From the NCBI GenBank assembly GCA_964623515.1, contig CAZURV010000008.1:1-64000 (forward strand): a DNA stretch of 64,000 nt. Direction: 5' to 3'. Numbering within the stretch: position 1 is the first letter of the stretch; every line of letters starts with the position of its first letter. This DNA is from RUG714 sp964623515. GTDB lineage: Bacteria > Bacillota > Clostridia > Oscillospirales > Acutalibacteraceae. The position numbers and the translations under genes are program-made. The notes under the pieces are model-generated. The model did no database searches and was not told the DNA's origin. It was given only the letters and a program-made list of their open reading frames with translations. This document shows positions 60,355 through 64,000 of this stretch, piece by piece.

Positions 60355-60405
60355 CACAGATTTCAGTCAAATAAGGATAGAATTAAGCGAAAACGGAGAA
60401 GCATT

Positions 60406-60909
60406 ATGTTTGAAATCAGACCGTATAAAGAAAGCGATGCGCAGACGGTATGCTCATGGATAACAGATGAGACTGTTTTTTATCTTTGGAGCGCGGGAAG
60501 ATGCGGGGAATATCCTCTGACTCCGGAAAAACTGAATGCATTTCTTGCAGACGGCAAACAACACGATGATATACAGGCTCTGATGTTTTTTGATGATGAA
60601 ACTCCCGTCGGATATTTCACAGTGCGTTTCCCCGAACAAACATGTGAAGAAGCAAGGCTTGGATTTATCATTGTTGATGCCGATAAACGCGGAAAGGGAT
60701 ACGGAAAAGAAATGGTAACTGCCGCACTAAGATACGCTTTTGATTGTTTTAAAGCAACAACAGTTACCATTGGCGTTTTTGAACGAAACAGTGCCGCAAG
60801 ACACTGCTATGAATCCTGCGGTTTTTCCGAATCATCGGTAAGAAAGCCCGAAGTTTATACATTGAAATGCGGGAAATGGAAATGCCTCGAACTTGAAGCC
60901 AAAAAATGA
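60406..60909 (+). CDS. GNAT family N-acetyltransferase
   Basis: A 167-residue acetyltransferase. The acetyl-CoA-binding motif A is LGFIIVDADKRGKGYGKEMV (about residues 85-104), followed by ATTVTIGVFERNSAARHCYE, typical of the RimJ/RimL-like branch that modifies proteins or small amines. GGAGAAG precedes the ATG. The acceptor is unknown. It may be co-transcribed with asnS, and a hairpin terminator follows. Confidence 0.88.
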   Translation: MFEIRPYKESDAQTVCSWITDETVFYLWSAGRCGEYPLTPEKLNAFLADGKQHDDIQALMFFDDETPVGYFTVRFPEQTCEEARLGFIIVDADKRGKGYGKEMVTAALRYAFDCFKATTVTIGVFERNSAARHCYESCGFSESSVRKPEVYTLKCGKWKCLELEAKK

Positions 60910-60954
60910 GTCTTATTCATGCGGGGGGGACGGAAAATAATAATCGAATCATGT

Positions 60955-61001
60955 GAACCGTTGAAATTTTCGCCGAATAGAAAATTTTAACGGTTCCTTT
61001 T
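60955..61001 (+). terminator. Terminator after the GNAT gene
   Basis: GAACCGTT (60955-60962) pairs with AACGGTTC (60989-60996), extended inside by AAATTTTC with GAAAATTT, followed by CTTTTC. The remaining sequence to 61121 is AT-rich without further features. Confidence 0.8.
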
Positions 61002-61121
61002 CAGTTTTAACTTGTTTTTTTTGCACGGAATAAAATAATAGGGGATATATACTGAATTTTCGGCAGATTTAACCTTCTATTTTACGCAATATGTGAATTT
61101 TGCAGGATTTTATATTTTTTG

Positions 61122-61150
61122 TTGCAAAATCCATTATTTTATAGTATAAT
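61122..61150 (+). promoter_or_regulatory. Promoter of the aminotransferase gene
   Basis: TTGCAA (61122-61127) and TATAAT (61145-61150), spacer 17. Confidence 0.6.
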
Positions 61151-61200
61151 TCTACTGTTTTATTGCGTGAAAAATGAATTATCGAAACGGAGCAAATGTC

Positions 61201-62484
61201 ATGAAAGAATATTTTAGTATGAGTAAAGAGGAACTTGCGGCTGAAAAAGAGTTCCTTATGAATCAGTATAAAGAAGAACAGCGCAAAGGACTGAATCTTG
61301 ATTTAAGCAGAGGAAAACCGAGTTCGGATCAGCTTGATATTTCAAATGATATGATGACAAATGTTTCCGAAGAATCCGGATTTTTGACTGAAGCAGGCGA
61401 AGATACGAGGAATTACGGTATGGGGAACGGTATTCCGGAATGTAAAGCGCTTTTTGCCGAACTTCTTGGGATTTCAGCTGAAAATGTTATAATCGGAGGG
61501 GCTTCAAGTCTCAGTTTGATGTTCGATTATATAACGCAGTGTTTAATATCCGATAAATCCGGCGAAGGATGGCTTGCATCCGGAAAGCCTGTTAAATTTC
61601 TTTGTCCATGTCCCGGGTATGACAGACATTTCAGTATTCTAGAATACTACGGTATTGAGATGATAAATATTACGATGGAGAACGACGGACCGAATATCGC
61701 GGAAATCGAGGAAGCGATTAAAGACGAACAGGTCAAGGGCATGTTCTGCGTTCCGAAATATTCAAATCCTACAGGTTGTACCTACAGCGATGAAAAAGTT
61801 CGTGCGATAGCGGCGCTGAAACCTTCTGCCGGCGATTTTAGGATTATCTGGGATAACGCTTATATTATTCATGACCTTGCGGATGCGGAACACGCTGATA
61901 AACTGTTGAATATTTTTGATCTGCTTCCCGAATACGGAAATGAAGATATGCTGGTTGAATTTTGCTCCACATCAAAGCTGTCTTTTTCGGGTGCGGGCGT
62001 ATCTGCATTAGCCGCAAGCAAAAATAATATCGATGCGATTGCGCGCAGAATGGCTGTTCAGATTATCAGCCATGATAAAATCAATCAACTTCGTCATACA
62101 CGATTTTTCGGCGGTTTGGACGGTCTTAAGCTTCAGGCAGAAAAACACAGAAAGATTCTGTTCCCTAAATTTAAAATGGTTTTGGATATACTTGAAAAAT
62201 ATTTGGCACCGTGCGGTTTTGCAGACTGGACAAAACCAAACGGAGGCTATTTTATCTCGTTGAACGTTATGGAAGGAACGGCTACGCGCACCGTTGAGCT
62301 TTGCAGGCAGGCGGGAGTTACGCTTACGGCTGCTGGTTCAACCTTTCCTTACGGAATCGATCCGAAAGACAGGAACATACGTATTGCTCCGAGTTATCCG
62401 CCTGAAGCCGAGCTGAAAATTTGTGCCGAGATTCTTGCGGTGTCCGCACGTTTGGCAGCGGTTGAAAACCTTTTGAACAAATAA
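61201..62484 (+). CDS. Class I aminotransferase, MocR-type/aspartate aminotransferase-like
   Basis: A 427-residue PLP enzyme resembling the group annotated as aspartate aminotransferase type Ic (Aminotran_MocR). Visible are LDLSRGKPSSDQLDIS near the N-terminus, IIGGASSLSLMFDYI, PKYSNPTGCTYSDE and IIWDNAYIIHDL with the PLP-contacting DNAY, and FCSTSKLSFSGAGVSALAA with the Schiff-base lysine in STSK. It probably transaminates aspartate with 2-oxoglutarate. The start is the ATG at 61201 with CGGAG nine bases upstream. Confidence 0.87.
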   Translation: MKEYFSMSKEELAAEKEFLMNQYKEEQRKGLNLDLSRGKPSSDQLDISNDMMTNVSEESGFLTEAGEDTRNYGMGNGIPECKALFAELLGISAENVIIGGASSLSLMFDYITQCLISDKSGEGWLASGKPVKFLCPCPGYDRHFSILEYYGIEMINITMENDGPNIAEIEEAIKDEQVKGMFCVPKYSNPTGCTYSDEKVRAIAALKPSAGDFRIIWDNAYIIHDLADAEHADKLLNIFDLLPEYGNEDMLVEFCSTSKLSFSGAGVSALAASKNNIDAIARRMAVQIISHDKINQLRHTRFFGGLDGLKLQAEKHRKILFPKFKMVLDILEKYLAPCGFADWTKPNGGYFISLNVMEGTATRTVELCRQAGVTLTAAGSTFPYGIDPKDRNIRIAPSYPPEAELKICAEILAVSARLAAVENLLNK

Positions 62485-62494
62485 AATAACCGCA

Positions 62495-62539
62495 AAGAAG
62501 CGCTACTGTGAAATTTCAGCTTTCACAGTAGCGCTTCTT
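62495..62539 (+). terminator. Terminator after the aminotransferase gene
   Basis: A 19-bp perfect stem (62495-62513 with 62521-62539) with a seven-base loop; the T-tract after it is short. Confidence 0.8.
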
Positions 62540-62612
62540 GAATCTTTGAGAGTGTTTATATTCGGTTATCGGCCGGATTGTTTAATTGTGGGGTTGGCGG
62601 TTGGCCCCGTTA

Positions 62613-63029
62613 TTATAATTCTTCCTCGCTTATGACTTTGAATCCGTTTTTGCTCAAAAGCTTTGCAGTAATTCCTTTGCCGTTTATCACCTTGCCGCTA
62701 AATGAACCATCGTAAATCTGCCTGCTTCCGCAACTTGGACTGCGCTGTTTGAGTATGCAGATTTCAACTTCATTTTCCATGCATTTTTTTAATGCGGATT
62801 CTGCTCCGCATAAGTATTCTTTTGTGCAGTCTCTGCCGTCTTTGCTGATTACTCTGCCATCTTTGATTTCGCACGGACTGCGCGGCGTTTTAAGTCCGCC
62901 GTCGGTTTCCGGGCAAATCAGTATGGCTTCTCCGCGTTTATATATTTCGGCAGCTTTTTTATTCAGCATTGTTTTTCCGTCATATCTGCACAGTTTTCCG
63001 CACAAACAGGCGCTTATTGCATATTTCAT
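62613..63029 (-). CDS. DUF523 family protein
   Basis: A 138-residue protein of the DUF523 family, small conserved cysteine-rich proteins of unknown role. Signature segments are YAISACLCGKLCRYDGK near the N-terminus, LICPETDGGLKTPRSPCEI and CILKQRSPSCGSRQIYDGSF. The conserved cysteines suggest metal or Fe-S binding, which is inference. I use the ATG at 63029; an in-frame TTG five codons earlier is possible. No strong Shine-Dalgarno is seen. The promoter is TTTACA-17-TATAAT at 63065-63093, back to back with nrdR. Confidence 0.88.
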   Translation of the reverse strand: MKYAISACLCGKLCRYDGKTMLNKKAAEIYKRGEAILICPETDGGLKTPRSPCEIKDGRVISKDGRDCTKEYLCGAESALKKCMENEVEICILKQRSPSCGSRQIYDGSFSGKVINGKGITAKLLSKNGFKVISEEEL

Positions 63030-63064
63030 AGATAATACACTCAACTTGTTGATGTTATGAAATC

Positions 63065-63122
63065 ATTATATCACTACATTTGGTATTTGTAAATTGACAT
63101 AGAAGATTATAAATGATATAAT
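63065..63122. promoter_or_regulatory. Back-to-back divergent promoters of DUF523 gene and nrdR
   Basis: Minus-strand TTTACA (63088-63093) with TATAAT (63065-63070), spacer 17, and plus-strand TTGACA (63094-63099) with TATAAT (63117-63122), spacer 17. The two -35 elements are directly adjacent. Confidence 0.75.
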
Positions 63123-63173
63123 TATCTTAATCATAAGGCAAAAATAAATTGATATTGAATGAGGAGAATGGAT

Positions 63174-63629
63174 ATGAAGTGCCCTTTCTGCGGTTACGAG
63201 GAAAGCAAAGTTATTGATTCCAGACCTACTGTTGACGGCGATAAAATCCGCCGCCGCCGCGAATGCCTTGGATGCGGCAAGAGATTTACAACGCATGAGG
63301 TGATTGAATCTGTGCCTGTTCTGGTGGTAAAAAAAGATAAATCGCGCGAGGCATTTGATTCTCAGAAGCTTTTGGGAGGCATGCTCAGAGCTTGTGAAAA
63401 AAGGCCTGTTGATTACGCGACACTTGAAAAAGCTGTGGCAGAAATTGAAGCGGCGGTTCAAAGTTCTCTTGAGAAAGAAGTTTCTTCTGAAAAAATCGGA
63501 AAGCTTGCAATGGAAAAGCTTAAAGATATTGATGAAGTGGCTTATGTTCGTTTTGCTTCCGTATACCGTCAGTTTAAAGATGTCAGCACATTTGCTGCCG
63601 AGATAAACAATCTGCTCAGCGGCAAGTAA
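63174..63629 (+). CDS. nrdR: Transcriptional repressor NrdR
   Basis: Represses ribonucleotide reductase genes in response to dATP/ATP. The 151-residue protein begins with a zinc ribbon MKCPFCGYEESKVIDSRP and RRRRECLGCGKRFTTHE, then an ATP-cone domain (LVVKKDKSREAFDSQKLLGG). The start is the ATG with GAGGAG seven bases upstream; an in-frame ATG five codons earlier overlaps this site. No NrdR box was recognised in its own promoter, and no nrd gene is in the window. A terminator follows. Confidence 0.96.
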   Translation: MKCPFCGYEESKVIDSRPTVDGDKIRRRRECLGCGKRFTTHEVIESVPVLVVKKDKSREAFDSQKLLGGMLRACEKRPVDYATLEKAVAEIEAAVQSSLEKEVSSEKIGKLAMEKLKDIDEVAYVRFASVYRQFKDVSTFAAEINNLLSGK

Positions 63630-63642
63630 AACCGCTTTATCC

Positions 63643-63669
63643 GCCGATACAGTCGTATCGGCATTTTTT
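63643..63669 (+). terminator. Terminator after nrdR
   Basis: GCCGATAC (63643-63650) pairs with GTATCGGC (63655-63662), followed by ATTTTTTG. Confidence 0.9.
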
Positions 63670-63845
63670 GTATATTCGTATTTTTGGTATAGCTGTAAGA
63701 GAAATGGGAAATGTACAATAACGATACATTTTGCCTTTAATCCTTTTTATCCCTGTTTGGTTTAACCCTGATATTGCAAGTTAAAAAGTTTTATTTTATA
63801 ATAAAATTGGTTCTGGTTTTGTATATAATATTTAAGGAGAAAGAA

Positions 63846-64000
63846 AATGCAAGAACAAGAAGAAGTTAAATCCGTACCTCTGTCGGTGATTATAAAAAAA
63901 GAAAAATATACGCCGGTTTATCTCCCCAAACCTGCGGAAGATATTCTTATAACTACGTCAAACGTAAACAGACCGAGCCTTATGTTTTCCGGATATACCG
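63846..64000 (+). CDS. hprK: HPr kinase/phosphorylase, N-terminal part (runs off the window)
   Basis: The first 51 codons of a gene cut by the window edge. The segment YTPVYLPKPAEDILITTSNV, then NRPSLMFSGYT, matches the N-terminal domain of HPr(Ser) kinase/phosphorylase (the TSxVNRPGLxxxGY region). The full enzyme phosphorylates Ser46 of HPr and controls carbon catabolite repression through CcpA in Firmicutes. AAGGAG precedes the ATG. Without the kinase domain the call rests on this domain only. Confidence 0.8.

Overview
The window reads as a chromosomal segment of an anaerobic, endospore-forming, fairly low-GC Clostridia-type Firmicute. The main evidence is a spoIIGA-sigE pair, a fused IspH/ribosomal-S1 gene (a Clostridia hallmark), two T-box leaders, RNase M5, TrmK, RqcH, QueH, NrdR, an HPr kinase start, DUF5685 and DUF4364 genes, and Gram-positive promoters and Shine-Dalgarno sites. 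Most of it is housekeeping sequence; the accessory part is concentrated at about 55.5-58.7 kb.

Layout. 1-14.3 kb: a DUF4364 gene, then a mostly co-directional run: T-box-alaS, HIT protein, phosphoribosyltransferase, comEC, holA, RNase M5, cyclophilin, spoIIGA-sigE, DUF1858 protein, trmK, Nif3-like protein, rqcH. 14.6-17.7 kb (minus strand): rodA/ftsW-type gene and a GH36 alpha-galactosidase. 17.9-22.2 kb: tsaE-tsaB-rpiB-upp, then DUF5685, a J-domain-like TPR protein and a membrane protein. 22.5-31.1 kb: tmcAL (minus), ackA, HAD phosphatase, RpiR regulator, flavoprotein, cmk, and ispH-rpsA, which is broken by a 100-N assembly gap inside a tandem repeat. 31.1-39.7 kb: pdaB-like deacetylase and uppP, queH, CmpB-like membrane protein, glycerophosphodiesterase, HD protein, MFS transporter, acetyltransferase, DUF815 AAA+ ATPase. 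39.7-54.8 kb: a branched-chain amino-acid block, leuA-leuC-leuD-leuB-ilvB-ilvN-ilvC-ilvD behind a leucine-type T-box, flanked by two complete polar amino-acid ABC transporter operons. 54.9-64 kb: DUF305 protein, mutY, a small repeat-flanked insert, tRNA-Ser, asnS, GNAT, class I aminotransferase, DUF523, nrdR and the first 51 codons of hprK.

The most unusual content is (i) a family of five interspersed repeats of about 175 bp, all in the same orientation, mostly at 3' ends of genes and three of four loci between convergent genes, with several conserved hairpins; and (ii) a segment of about 1.35 kb between mutY and tRNA-Ser, bounded by 71-bp direct repeats and holding an XRE repressor with recognisable operators, several micro-ORFs (two with one predicted membrane segment) and a 38-bp perfect palindrome of the kind found at IS200/IS605 ends. 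Other notable points are a ComEC whose C-terminal metallo-beta-lactamase-like domain lacks the metal-binding histidines, an extra structured domain ahead of the alaS T-box, and two genes (spoIIGA, queH) whose promoters sit so close to the start codon that the mRNAs may be leaderless.

All functional names come from reading motifs and overall protein character; no database search was possible.
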